From the NCBI RefSeq assembly GCF_015461805.1, contig NZ_JACVZE010000003.1:558001-622000 (forward strand): a stretch of 64,000 bases of DNA. Reading direction: 5' to 3'. Source of the DNA: Pseudomonas pisciculturae. GTDB taxonomy: Bacteria; Pseudomonadota; Gammaproteobacteria; Pseudomonadales; Pseudomonadaceae. Under the pieces are notes generated by a model. That model was not told the origin of the DNA. It saw only the letters and a list, made by a program, of their open reading frames with translations, and did not search any database. This document shows positions 8,266 through 15,737 of the stretch, in pieces. The position numbers and the translations under genes were made by a program. Each line of letters begins with the position of its first letter. The stretch's first letter is position 1.

Positions 8266-9048
8266 TCAGAACGCAGGCAGCACCGCGCCGCTGTACTTCT
8301 TCTCGATGAATGCTTTGACTTCCGGGCTGGTCAGCGCCTTGGACAGTTTCTGGAGAGCATCGCTGTCCTTGTTGTCCGGGCGGGCCACCAGGTAGTTCAC
8401 GTACGGAGAGTCGGCACCTTCGATCAACAGCGCGTCTTTGGCTGGGTTCAAGCCAGCTTCCAGAGCGTAGTTGGTGTTGATCAGGTCCAGGTCAACCTGG
8501 TCCAGCACGCGTGGCAGCAGGGCCGATTCCAGCTCTTTGAACTTCAGGTTTTTCGGGTTGCTGGCGATGTCTTTCGGCGTGGCCAGGGCGTTTTTCGGGT
8601 CTTTCAGAGTGATCACACCAGCCTTTTGCAGCAGCAGCAGGGCACGGCCGCTGTTGGAGCCTTCGTTCGGGATGGCAACGGTGGCGCCGTCCTTGAGTTC
8701 GGAGATGTTCTTGATCTTCTTCGAGTACGCGCCGAACGGTTCAACGTGCACGCCGACCACGGTCACCAGGTTGGTGCCCTTGCCCTTGTTGAAGTTTTCG
8801 AGGTACGGCAGGGTCTGGAAGTAGTTGGCGTCCAGGCGCTTTTCGGCCACTTGTACGTTGGGTTGTACGTAGTCGGTGAAGACTTTGATTTCCAGGTCCA
8901 CGCCTTCTTTGGCCAGGGTTGGCTTGATCAGTTCGAGGATCTCCGCGTGCGGGATCGGGGTGGCGGCAACCACCAACTTCTCGTTGGCTTGGGCCAGGCC
9001 GGCAGTCAGGGCAGCCGCCAGTGCGGTAAACAACAGAACCTTTTTCAT
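8266..9048 (-). CDS. MetQ/NlpA-family methionine-binding protein (orphan)
   Basis: Periplasmic binding protein for a D/L-methionine ABC importer. The 260-residue product has a classical signal peptide cleaved after AQA (about residue 21), with no lipobox cysteine, so it is soluble, unlike E. coli MetQ. The family pattern is clear: VVAATPIPHAEIL at the mature start, QPNVQVAEKRLDANYFQTLP, the loop IPNEGSNSGRALLLLQKAG and the LINTNYALEAGL segment. No metN or metI gene is adjacent, so it must use a transporter encoded elsewhere. It has its own terminator, and two TTTATTC repeats stand upstream. A related ligand such as methionine sulfoxide or another sulfur compound cannot be excluded. Confidence 0.88.
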   Translation of the reverse strand: MKKVLLFTALAAALTAGLAQANEKLVVAATPIPHAEILELIKPTLAKEGVDLEIKVFTDYVQPNVQVAEKRLDANYFQTLPYLENFNKGKGTNLVTVVGVHVEPFGAYSKKIKNISELKDGATVAIPNEGSNSGRALLLLQKAGVITLKDPKNALATPKDIASNPKNLKFKELESALLPRVLDQVDLDLINTNYALEAGLNPAKDALLIEGADSPYVNYLVARPDNKDSDALQKLSKALTSPEVKAFIEKKYSGAVLPAF

Positions 9049-9150
9049 GCAGTGTCCTTATCGGAATTCCGGGGGCGTCTGTGACGACCGTTTTTATGTG
9101 GTGTGCCAGCGAAGTGCTATCGCGGCGTGGGTGTGACAATACCTAGATTT

Positions 9151-9177
9151 TTTATTCCCGAACAATATCTTTTATTC
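9151..9177 (+). promoter_or_regulatory. Two TTTATTC direct repeats upstream of the metQ-like gene
   Basis: TTTATTC occurs at 9151-9157 and 9171-9177, spaced 20 bases (two helical turns), in the 127-base gap upstream of the metQ-like gene. It resembles the TTTATTC part of the E. coli CysB site. Assignment to CysB is inference. Confidence 0.35.
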
Positions 9178-10102
9178 ACGTTGATATTCCATTTTGTTCA
9201 TGTAGGAATTTGCGTAAGGTTTCCTGCTCGGCGGGGCTGGCAGCGTTGAAGATGCGCTGCACTTGCTCCAATGGTGAACCGGCCACTGGCAAGTTCAAAT
9301 GCTCCGGCAAAATCTCGTCGCCACTGCTCACCAGCAATGCAAAGTGAATAACGTTTTCCAGCTCGCGGGTATTGCCCGGCCAGCCGTGATGCTCCAGCAC
9401 GTACTGAGCCGCATCGCTGATCAGCGGCACCGGCAGGTCCAGGCGCTGACTGTAGATGCCGAGGAAATATTCGGCCAGTGACAGGATATCGCCGACCCGC
9501 TCGCGCAGCGCCGGCAACTCCAGCTGGCCTTCGCTCAGGTAATGGAACAAGCGCTCATGAAACTTGCCCGCCGCCACGGCCTGGGCCAGGTCGATGCTGG
9601 TGGCCGCCACCAGACGCACATCCACCGGGCTTGGCTGGTGGGCACCCACGCGGGTGACTTCGTGGTTCTCCAGGGCAGCGAGCAATTTGACCTGGATCGG
9701 CAGCGGTAAATCGCCGATCTCATCCAGGTACAAGGTGCCGCCATTGGCCGAACCAAACCACCCTGCCCGGCTGCTGGCGGCGCCGCTGTGGCTGCCGGCG
9801 GCATAACCGAACAACTCGGCGTCGGCGTAAGTCGGGCTGATGGCGCCGCAATTGACCGACACAAACAAGCCGCCGCGATCACTGCCACGGTGAATGTGGC
9901 GCGCCAGTAGTTCTTTACCGCTACCGGTCTCGCCGCGAATCAACACGGGCAAGGCGCGGGGGGCGAGGCTTTCAAGGTCTTCACGCAGTTGGCGCGAGCG
10001 CGGGTCGACAAACACCAAGGCCTTGGCGCGGATGCTCAGCGGGCTTTTATCGGCGTCGGGAAAGGTCAGCAGTGGCTGGCCGTAGGTTTCATGCAGACTC
10101 AT
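9176..10102 (-). CDS. Degenerate sigma-54 activator, SfnR-like, without DNA-binding domain
   Basis: A 308-residue AAA+ protein of the bacterial enhancer-binding family, closest in pattern to SfnR-type regulators of organosulfur use. I start it at ATG 10102, which follows GGGAG, not at the GTG at 10126. Walker A GETGSGKE (57-64) and Walker B LYLDE (124-128) are intact. The sigma-54 contact loop GAFTGA reads GSHSGA (103-108), and the segment normally FREDLYYRL, which holds the arginine fingers, reads FHERLFHYL (181-189). The protein ends at NGIST with no Fis-type helix-turn-helix, and it has no N-terminal sensor domain. It may be a decayed activator, or a modulator that mixes into oligomers of another activator. 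It precedes the metQ-like gene and follows a hydrolase gene by 49 bases. Confidence 0.8.
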   Translation of the reverse strand: MSLHETYGQPLLTFPDADKSPLSIRAKALVFVDPRSRQLREDLESLAPRALPVLIRGETGSGKELLARHIHRGSDRGGLFVSVNCGAISPTYADAELFGYAAGSHSGAASSRAGWFGSANGGTLYLDEIGDLPLPIQVKLLAALENHEVTRVGAHQPSPVDVRLVAATSIDLAQAVAAGKFHERLFHYLSEGQLELPALRERVGDILSLAEYFLGIYSQRLDLPVPLISDAAQYVLEHHGWPGNTRELENVIHFALLVSSGDEILPEHLNLPVAGSPLEQVQRIFNAASPAEQETLRKFLHEQNGIST

Positions 10103-10151
10103 GGCAGGCTCCCGCCCCAAATCCACTCAGGGACGGGGCGTTGAAAAATAA

Positions 10152-10733
10152 TCAGGCAGTGCGCCGGGCGTGATGCTCAAGGCGGCTTTGCAGGCGATAG
10201 AGGTAGGCGAAACCCTGCTCCCAGCGCTGGTGGCCGGACTTCACATTGATATGGCCAGCGCCCGACAAGATGCCGGCTTCCGCACCCCAGTTACGCGCCA
10301 GCTCAAGGGCCCGAGGGGCGCTGACGGCGGCGTCGTTGTCGGAACTGACCACTTGGCTGGGGAACGGCAACAAGGTCGTAGGAATCGGCGCGAAATTACG
10401 CAAGGCAGGTGAGCACGCAGGTCGCTCCACATCGGCCGGAGCCACCAACAAGGCGCCACGCACCTGACGCAGAAACTGCACCGGCGCAGTCGCCGCCCAA
10501 TGCGCCACGGTGATGCAACCCAGGCTATGGGCGATCAGGATCACTGGTGTGCTATCGGCCGCGATGGCCTCGGCCAGCGCCGCCACCCAGTCTTCGCGAC
10601 GCGGCGTCAGCCAATCGGCCTGCTCCACGCGGGCGCTATTGGGCAGGCTGGCCTGCCAGTGACTTTGCCAATGATCTTCTGGCGATCCTTGCCAGCCCGG
10701 CACGATCAGATAACGAATCGACTCGCTGTGCAT
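10152..10733 (-). CDS. RBBP9/YdeN-family serine hydrolase
   Basis: Small cytoplasmic alpha/beta hydrolase of 193 residues. The N-terminal YLIVPGWQGSPEDHWQSHW segment and nucleophile elbow AHSLG (Ser70) define the YdeN/RBBP9 family. The catalytic Asp is probably in SSDNDAAVS (about 130) and the His in GAGHINVKSG (about 160). The natural substrate of the family is unknown. It is probably the first gene of a two-gene unit with the sigma-54-type gene; the family often sits beside sulfonate or SfnR genes in pseudomonads, which supports a sulfur-nutrition setting (inference). Confidence 0.85.
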   Translation of the reverse strand: MHSESIRYLIVPGWQGSPEDHWQSHWQASLPNSARVEQADWLTPRREDWVAALAEAIAADSTPVILIAHSLGCITVAHWAATAPVQFLRQVRGALLVAPADVERPACSPALRNFAPIPTTLLPFPSQVVSSDNDAAVSAPRALELARNWGAEAGILSGAGHINVKSGHQRWEQGFAYLYRLQSRLEHHARRTA

Positions 10734-10789
10734 GGGTGTGCCCTCCTGCAGCGTTTAACGTTGCTGACCAGTATAGGGACAGGGGTTAT

Positions 10790-10803
10790 ATTCGTTAAGG
10801 AAT
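10790..10803 (-). promoter_or_regulatory. ATTC-N6-GAAT inverted repeat
   Basis: The motif ATTC GTTAAG GAAT sits about 57 bases upstream of the hydrolase gene start. A longer version of the same palindrome stands upstream of oscA, so a shared sulfur-responsive regulator is possible. Confidence 0.35.
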
Positions 10804-10851
10804 AAGAAGCTATTTATTAATAACCAAAATCTCAAAGCCAATGAAGATCAA

Positions 10852-10944
10852 AATGTGGGAGGGGGCTTGCTCCCGATAGCGGTCTATCAGCCAATACAAC
10901 TGTGGCTGAACCACCGCTATCGGGAGCAAGCCCCCTCCCACATT
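10852..10944. repeat. Convergent REP pair (REPIN), canonical
   Basis: AATGTGGGAGGGGGCTTGCT then CCCGATAGCGG at the left and its reverse complement at the right, joined by a spacer with an imperfect CAGCC/GGCTG stem. Both arms carry the consensus tail CCCGATAGCGG. Confidence 0.92.
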
Positions 10945-10976
10945 TATCGGATTTCACATTGGAAATGCAGTGGTTT

Positions 10977-11225
10977 TCAGATCGCGTTACTGGGCCCGGG
11001 CTGACAGTCGATGGTGCGATCTACCACCGTCTTCGCCATTTCCAGCAAATGCCACACCGCATGAATTTTCGCGCGGTCGTGGGGCTGCAGGTGCTCACAA
11101 CAATCCCACACCGTGGCCGAGGCGCTGTGGATCAGGTGAGCGATATAAAGTTGGGCGTCTTCGAAACTGAGATTTTCGTTGGCGACGAGGCAGTCGAGGG
11201 GCGGATCGGGAAGTGCTTTGGTCAT
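10977..11225 (-). CDS. DUF6124-type small protein (Pseudomonas-specific)
   Basis: An 82-residue cytoplasmic protein of unknown function. ATG 11225 follows AGGAG at a normal distance and is the better start than the upstream GTG 11258. The body has the family pattern: a short variable N-terminus, then SFEDAQLYIAHLIHSASATV, an H-rich turn, and a helix ending VWHLLEMAKTVVDRTIDC. Members occur in many copies in P. fluorescens genomes, usually singly and behind a leader like the one at 11264-11405. The frame stays open without a stop through much of that leader, so a longer form initiated at GTG 11258 or further upstream is possible. Confidence 0.75.
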   Translation of the reverse strand: MTKALPDPPLDCLVANENLSFEDAQLYIAHLIHSASATVWDCCEHLQPHDRAKIHAVWHLLEMAKTVVDRTIDCQPGPSNAI

Positions 11226-11263
11226 GGTGTAACTCCTATTGAAGACGGGAGCGACCACTAACG

Positions 11264-11405
11264 CTGCTAAACGATAGGTGGCAGCTGTACGCGGGTTAGC
11301 AGACTGGCCAATAGGAACACCAGCGCACCCGAAGGTGCCCCACGCACAGCCGCCATAAACGCGGTTGTGAACCGTGTGCCTATTGAACTCAGGCTGCTAA
11401 ACCCG
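11264..11405 (-). ncRNA. Conserved structured leader of the DUF6124-type gene
   Basis: GCTGCTAAAC occurs at 11263-11272 and again at 11393-11402. A third, inverted copy (CGGGTTAGCAG, around 11293-11303) can pair with CTGCTAAACCCG near 11394-11405, closing a domain of about 110 bases. Inside is the hairpin GGTGC/GCACC around 11325-11339 (GCACCCGAAGGTGC). The whole element lies just upstream of the gene and reads through to its ribosome-binding site. It looks like a cis-acting RNA or mobile leader cassette; the class is not one I can name. Confidence 0.45.
11267..11356 (-). CDS. Possible 29-residue leader peptide upstream of the DUF6124-type gene
   Basis: Within the leader an ATG at 11356 opens a frame ending at TAG 11267. 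The peptide is MAAVRGAPSGALVFLLASLL then TRVQLPPIV, with a hydrophobic core. No clear ribosome-binding site precedes it. It overlaps a second open frame that is in phase with the downstream gene. I recall near-identical peptides annotated in other Pseudomonas genomes, which shows the DNA element is conserved but not that the peptide is made. Confidence 0.3.
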   Translation of the reverse strand: MAAVRGAPSGALVFLLASLLTRVQLPPIV

Positions 11406-11629
11406 ATCGCTGAAAACCAGCGACGGGCCGAAGACTAGCCACCCATTCCAACAGCCACAAGGCGGCGGGGATTGTCTCGGAAACGTCCTGCAATTTAAAG
11501 GGACATGACTTGCTGGCCCTTTACAAACCATGACGGTTTTTAACGGCAGCACTGAAGAGCTTTCGCTTCTGACCCTGGCAGATGACTGCGTTAAATAGCC
11601 GCCTTAATTTCCCCGCCCGCCCGAGCCCC
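11406..11629. other. Intergenic region, no gene seen
   Basis: Divergent spacer between the DUF6124 leader and the DMT permease. It contains GATCGCTGAAAACCAGCGA, a hairpin, and AAAGGGACATGACTTGCTGG-type sequence with no convincing open frame. An in-frame ATG at 11582 could extend the permease by 16 residues. Confidence 0.5.
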
Positions 11630-12478
11630 ATGGACAACTCCGACATCGCGATCACCCTCGTTTTGATCTCCGCCTTCATGCACGCCACCTGGAACGCGGT
11701 CGTCCGGGCGGGGAGCAGTCGCTTCATGACCTTGGCCATGGTCGATGGTACGGCGCTGCTGATCTGCCTGGCGGCGCTGCCACTGGTCAATGCGCCAAGC
11801 CCACAGGTATGGGGCTATGTGCTGGTTTCCGTGGTGCTCAACACGGCCTATCGATTGTTTCTGATCAAGGCGTATGAGACCGGCGATTTTGGGCAGGTCT
11901 ATCCGGTGATGCGCGGGGTGCCACCGGTTTTAGTCGCGCTATTTTCCTACTTTCTGCTGCATGAGCAGCTATCGCCCTCCGCCATGGCAGGGGTGCTACT
12001 GATCTGTGTCGGCATTCTCAGCCTGACATTCGTGCGCAGGATGACCGCGCGTATGTTCAAGCCGATTCTGATGGCTGTGTGTGCGGGGGCGTTCATCGCG
12101 TCCTACACGGTGGTGGATGCCAAGGGTGTAAGAGCCAGTGAGACGGTGCTGCAATACATCCTCTATCTGACGGTATTTCAGAGCATTCCGATTCCGGCGC
12201 TGGCGGTTATCAAAAAGCATGCGGCCTTCGCAGAGGCCATTCGCAACCATTGGAAAGTCGGCGTAATGGGCGGCGTGTTTTACCTCACGTCCTACGGCCT
12301 GGTGCTGTTTGCGCTGTCGCTAGACGCTGTGGCTAAGGTCTCAGCGCTGCGCGAGACCAGTGTTATTATCGGCGCCATTATTGCCGCGCTGTTTTTTCAC
12401 GAGCGGTTCGGCTGGCGGCGGATGCTTTCGGCGTTCGTCATTGTTTGCGGGATCATCCTGATCAAAGTGAGCACCTGA
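11630..12478 (+). CDS. EamA/DMT-family membrane transporter
   Basis: Inner-membrane permease of 282 residues with about ten hydrophobic helices arranged as two EamA repeats (about 1-135 and 145-280). The start (residues 5-20, LVLISAFMHATWNAVVRAG), YPVMRGVPPVLVALFSYFLL near the end of repeat one and VSALRETSVIIGAIIAALFF near the end of repeat two are standard for the family, which exports metabolites or amino acids. I chose ATG 11630 because the conserved sequence begins there; the upstream ATG 11582 has no better ribosome-binding site. Its stop codon overlaps the start of a LysR gene (TGATG), so the regulator probably responds to the transported compound or its precursor. Confidence 0.85.
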   Translation: MDNSDIAITLVLISAFMHATWNAVVRAGSSRFMTLAMVDGTALLICLAALPLVNAPSPQVWGYVLVSVVLNTAYRLFLIKAYETGDFGQVYPVMRGVPPVLVALFSYFLLHEQLSPSAMAGVLLICVGILSLTFVRRMTARMFKPILMAVCAGAFIASYTVVDAKGVRASETVLQYILYLTVFQSIPIPALAVIKKHAAFAEAIRNHWKVGVMGGVFYLTSYGLVLFALSLDAVAKVSALRETSVIIGAIIAALFFHERFGWRRMLSAFVIVCGIILIKVST

Positions 12479-13425
12479 TGGGCCAACGTCCGCCACCTAC
12501 TCCCATGCTGCAAGCCTTTGTCAGTGCTGCACAGACGGGGAGTTTTGCGCGCGCCGCCTCCCAGTTGAACCTGACCGCCAGTGCGATAAGCCATCAAATT
12601 GCGGGGCTTGAGGAGTGGTGGGGCGTGCAGTTGTTTGAGCGCCACTCTCGGGGCGTGAATCTCACTGCAGCGGGGCACGTTTTGTTGCCGGTTGCAGATG
12701 GTTTTTTCCAAGCCCTTGAGGCGGCTTTGCACACACTTAACCCGAGCAAGCCCCAGCCGCTGTACCTCTCGTGCACCTCTTCGCTGTGTTCCACCTGGCT
12801 AATCCCCAGAATGCATGGTTCCCACACCGACGCTTCATTCAACCTCGACCTGGTATTGACCAGTGCGGACATGAGCAGCGCCAATCTCGGTGCTCATCAG
12901 TTCGATGTCGCGATTGTGATGGGGTACGGCGACTACCCGGATCATCATGCCGAACTGCTGATGCGCGATGCCGTATTCCCGGTTTGCTCGCCAGAGTTTC
13001 AACGCATCAATGGCGATATTCCGCTGACGGATATCGCGCAGTATCCACTCATTCACCGCGTGGACGACCAGGTGTGTCCGGGATGGGAAAGCTGGTTTGC
13101 GTTTCAGGGCCTGGCGGCTGCGCCTTATCACCATGGGCCACGCTTTCCGGACTCCAGCCTGGCAATCAGCCTGGCGGTGAAGGGTGGCGGGATTGCACTG
13201 GCCAGGACAGCGTTGGTGTATGACCAGTTGGAAGATGGCGCGTTGGTCACACTCGGCGGGCCGGTGATGATGTCGCCGGCGGCGTACTACGTAATTTGTC
13301 GCAATGGACGCCAATCGGAACCTGATATCGCTCGACTGATTGACTGGCTTAAAGAGAACGCTGGAACGTTTCAGCGGGACGTTGAAATCCGGTATCCGCA
13401 AATCACTGGGGTTGGCGCACTTTGA
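12478..13425 (+). CDS. LysR-family transcriptional regulator, GcvA-like
   Basis: DNA-binding regulator of 315 residues. The N-terminal winged helix-turn-helix is at about 10-70 (MLQAFVSAAQTGSFARAASQ, then the recognition helix in LTASAISHQIAGLE), followed by a linker helix and a type 2 periplasmic-binding-like effector domain from about 95. The GVQLFERHSRGVNLTAAGH region is characteristic of the GcvA subgroup. ATG 12478 overlaps the permease stop by one base, so it is translationally coupled to the transporter, an unusual co-directional arrangement for LysR genes. Confidence 0.9.
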   Translation: MGQRPPPTPMLQAFVSAAQTGSFARAASQLNLTASAISHQIAGLEEWWGVQLFERHSRGVNLTAAGHVLLPVADGFFQALEAALHTLNPSKPQPLYLSCTSSLCSTWLIPRMHGSHTDASFNLDLVLTSADMSSANLGAHQFDVAIVMGYGDYPDHHAELLMRDAVFPVCSPEFQRINGDIPLTDIAQYPLIHRVDDQVCPGWESWFAFQGLAAAPYHHGPRFPDSSLAISLAVKGGGIALARTALVYDQLEDGALVTLGGPVMMSPAAYYVICRNGRQSEPDIARLIDWLKENAGTFQRDVEIRYPQITGVGAL

Positions 13426-13451
13426 ACCTCTGGCATTGCTGAAAAGCAGGC

Positions 13452-13486
13452 AAAAAAAAAGGCCGCACCCTGCCAAGGAGACGGCC
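13452..13486 (-). terminator. Intrinsic terminator of the tonB-exbB-exbD operon
   Basis: On the minus strand GGCCG...CGGCC (13486-13461) is followed by nine T. It lies 25 bases after the exbD stop. On the plus strand there is no T tract, so it serves only the minus-strand operon. Confidence 0.85.
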
Positions 13487-13510
13487 AAAAAATTGTCGAG
13501 GCTTTTGCAA

Positions 13511-13912
13511 TTAACGGGCGGTAATTACCGACAGCTTGGTAATGCCCGCGCGTTCGATCGACGCCATGGCTCGCGCCACTTCGCCGTAGTTCACTCCATC
13601 GTCAGCCTGCAATTGCACCCGCACATCGGGGTCCTTGGCTTTCGCCGATTGCAGGTTGAATTCCAGCAGGTCCGGCTGGATTTCGTCCTTGTTGATAAAC
13701 AGTTTGCCGGCGCCGTCGATGCTCACCACCAGCGGGTCTTTTTGCTCCACCGGGGCCACGGCCTCGGTCTTGGGCAGGTTGATCGGGATGGCGTTGGTGA
13801 GCAGCGGCGCGGTGACGATAAACACCACCAGCAGTACCAGCATCACGTCTACCAGGGGCGTGACGTTAATCTCGCTCAGCACTTCATCGCTGTCTTGTGT
13901 GGAGAAGGCCAT
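13511..13912 (-). CDS. exbD: ExbD/TolR-type biopolymer transport protein
   Basis: Inner-membrane component of the proton-driven TonB energiser. The 133-residue protein has one transmembrane helix (about 18-40, LVDVMLVLLVVFIVTAPLL) containing the essential Asp (in PLVDVML), then a periplasmic domain. It is last in the operon, beginning one base after the exbB stop. The layout tonB-exbB-exbD matches the tonB2-exbB1-exbD1 locus of P. aeruginosa rather than the exbB-exbD-tonB order of the main iron system. Confidence 0.92.
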   Translation of the reverse strand: MAFSTQDSDEVLSEINVTPLVDVMLVLLVVFIVTAPLLTNAIPINLPKTEAVAPVEQKDPLVVSIDGAGKLFINKDEIQPDLLEFNLQSAKAKDPDVRVQLQADDGVNYGEVARAMASIERAGITKLSVITAR

Positions 13913-13913
13913 T

Positions 13914-14633
13914 TCAGGACGCCTCCTTCACTTTTTGCGGGTTGCCGGCAGTGGTTTTGTTCAGTGCCGGGTGCAGCAGCACGCGGAACGAATTTTTCTG
14001 CGCGAGGCTGTAGAAGTCGTGGGCGAAGTCATCCAGGTCGGCGGCGGTCAGCTTGAGGCGACGCAGGAAGTAGTTGTAGACCAGCACCGCCGGTACGGCG
14101 ACGGCGATACCGACGCCCGTTGCCACCAGTGCGGCACCAATCGGGCCGGCCACGGTTTCGAGGCTGGCGGAACCGGCGGCGCTGATGCCTTTGAGGGCTT
14201 CCATGATGCCCCACACGGTGCCGAAGAGACCGATAAACGGCGAGGTACTGCCGATACTGGCGACCACGGCCAAACCCGTTTCCAGGGAGCGGCGTTCACG
14301 CACGATCTGCTGGCGCAGGGCGCGTTCGAGGCGGTCTTGGTGGTTGATCGCCTGGCTCAGGTCCGCAGCGTGTGGGGTTTCGCCCACCTGGATCGCGGCG
14401 TAACCGGCCTGGGCCACACGGGCAGCGGCGCCGGGTTGGGTTTCCGCCAGTTCGGCGGCCGAGTCGAGACTCGACGCCGCCCAGAACTGTTTGTGGAATT
14501 TGCGATCCTGCGCCTTGAGGCGACCGAACTGCACGCCCTTGAGCAGGGCCAGGCCCCAGGTGGCGACCGAAAAGACCACCAGCAGCCAGATCACCGCGCT
14601 TTCGATGGATTCAAGTGGAGATGCTAATGCCAT
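13914..14633 (-). CDS. exbB: ExbB-type MotA/TolQ/ExbB proton channel protein
   Basis: Forms the proton channel with ExbD. The 239-residue protein has three transmembrane helices (about 10-30, 125-150 and 165-190) and the conserved segments STSPFIGLFGTVWGIMEALK and GIAVAVPAVLVYNYF. ATG 14633 follows AGAGGGAA and gives the typical start near MALASPLESIESAVIWLLVV; the ATG-like start 13 codons upstream is less likely. It sits between tonB and exbD and is co-transcribed with both. Confidence 0.93.
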   Translation of the reverse strand: MALASPLESIESAVIWLLVVFSVATWGLALLKGVQFGRLKAQDRKFHKQFWAASSLDSAAELAETQPGAAARVAQAGYAAIQVGETPHAADLSQAINHQDRLERALRQQIVRERRSLETGLAVVASIGSTSPFIGLFGTVWGIMEALKGISAAGSASLETVAGPIGAALVATGVGIAVAVPAVLVYNYFLRRLKLTAADLDDFAHDFYSLAQKNSFRVLLHPALNKTTAGNPQKVKEAS

Positions 14634-14687
14634 GATGTGTTCCCTCTGTGCAGGTCGCGGCGTGTGCAACACACCGCAGCCGAATAG

Positions 14688-15500
14688 TTAGTGAATCTTG
14701 AAATCGATCGGTACGCTGACCCAGCCGTTCTGAGCCACATCGCCCTGCTTGGCCGGCACGAAACTCCAGCGCTTCACGGCGGCCAGTGCGGCGTCGTCGA
14801 GTTGCTGGCGACCGCTGCTCTTTTGGATCTGGATCTCACCCGGCTTGCCGCTGGCCAGTACCTGCACCCTGAGCAACACCGTGCCTTCCCAACCCCGGCG
14901 CTGGGCCAGTGACGGGTATTCAGGCGCCGGGTTCTTCAAGTACGCGGCATTGGCCGAAGCCGGTGTGACCGGCGCTGGTGCAGGTGGAGCAGGCGGCGCG
15001 GGCGGTGCAGGTGTCGGTGGCGCGGGCGGTTGCTCAACCGGTTTCGGTGCGGGCTCAGGCTTGGGCACCGGTTTCGGCACGGGCTTGGGTTTTGGAATCG
15101 GTTTTTTGGGCGCAGGTTTCGCGGCCAATTCATCCACTACCGGAGGCGGTGGCTCCACCACAGGAGGCGGCGGTGGTGGCGGCACCGGTGGCGGCGGTTC
15201 AACCACGGGCGGCGCCGGCTGGGAAAATTCGATGGTCATCGGCGGAATTTCCGGCGGCACGATTGGCAGCACCGGGGTCGGCTTCTGGGCCACCCAATAA
15301 ATCACCGCACCGTGCAGGGCCAGCACCAGCAGGCCCAGCAGTATCCCTTCACGACGGCTGGAGAAACGCTTCGGCGTCTTCTGCGTGCGCAGTTGCCCCA
15401 ACGGCGCGCGGTGCGGCCGGCCAAGGTCGACCAACTCACCACTCGGTGCCTGGCGCCATTGCGCCTCGTGTGCACTGGCGGCGGTCTGGACTTTGCCCAT
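14688..15500 (-). CDS. tonB: TonB energy transducer
   Basis: Links the ExbB-ExbD proton channel to outer membrane receptors. The 270-residue protein has a cytoplasmic N-terminus of about 45 residues, longer than usual, one transmembrane anchor (about 52-72), a long Pro-rich rod with PPPPP and PKP repeats (about 85-175) and a C-terminal TonB domain. That domain contains YPSLAQRRGWEGTVLLRVQV, with YP and the G-x-V-x-L pattern, and ends at VPIDFKIH. It is the first gene of the operon. No clear Fur box is visible in the 237-base upstream spacer, so iron control cannot be claimed from sequence. Confidence 0.93.
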   Translation of the reverse strand: MGKVQTAASAHEAQWRQAPSGELVDLGRPHRAPLGQLRTQKTPKRFSSRREGILLGLLVLALHGAVIYWVAQKPTPVLPIVPPEIPPMTIEFSQPAPPVVEPPPPVPPPPPPPVVEPPPPVVDELAAKPAPKKPIPKPKPVPKPVPKPEPAPKPVEQPPAPPTPAPPAPPAPPAPAPVTPASANAAYLKNPAPEYPSLAQRRGWEGTVLLRVQVLASGKPGEIQIQKSSGRQQLDDAALAAVKRWSFVPAKQGDVAQNGWVSVPIDFKIH

Positions 15501-15737
15501 TGATTCACTCCCTACGGTTTTGAAACAAAAACCGACAGGCCTGCGTGGAAGGCCGTCGAGGGCTGAATCATCGGGGCCAGACGCTTATCTCTTAAAGTAA
15601 TCTTTGAAGTTATACATAGACCTAAATTGAATAAATGAAACATCCAGAAACGCCAGGCCCACGGTCTACGTGGTGTGTAGACGAGGCGTGATTTTTCAAT
15701 GCTTTTCAGGCATATAAAATATTCAGTAAAGGCATGA

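Noticed and set aside
10852..10944. CRISPR-like repeated palindromes across the window
   Set aside because: The copies are single pairs scattered between genes, with no regular spacers and no cas genes. They are REP elements.
14900..15220. A possible tandem repeat or low-complexity insertion
   Set aside because: It is the Pro/Lys/Ala-rich rod of TonB and needs no other explanation.
15501..15737. Fur box upstream of tonB
   Set aside because: I looked for GATAAT-type hexamer arrays and found none convincing.
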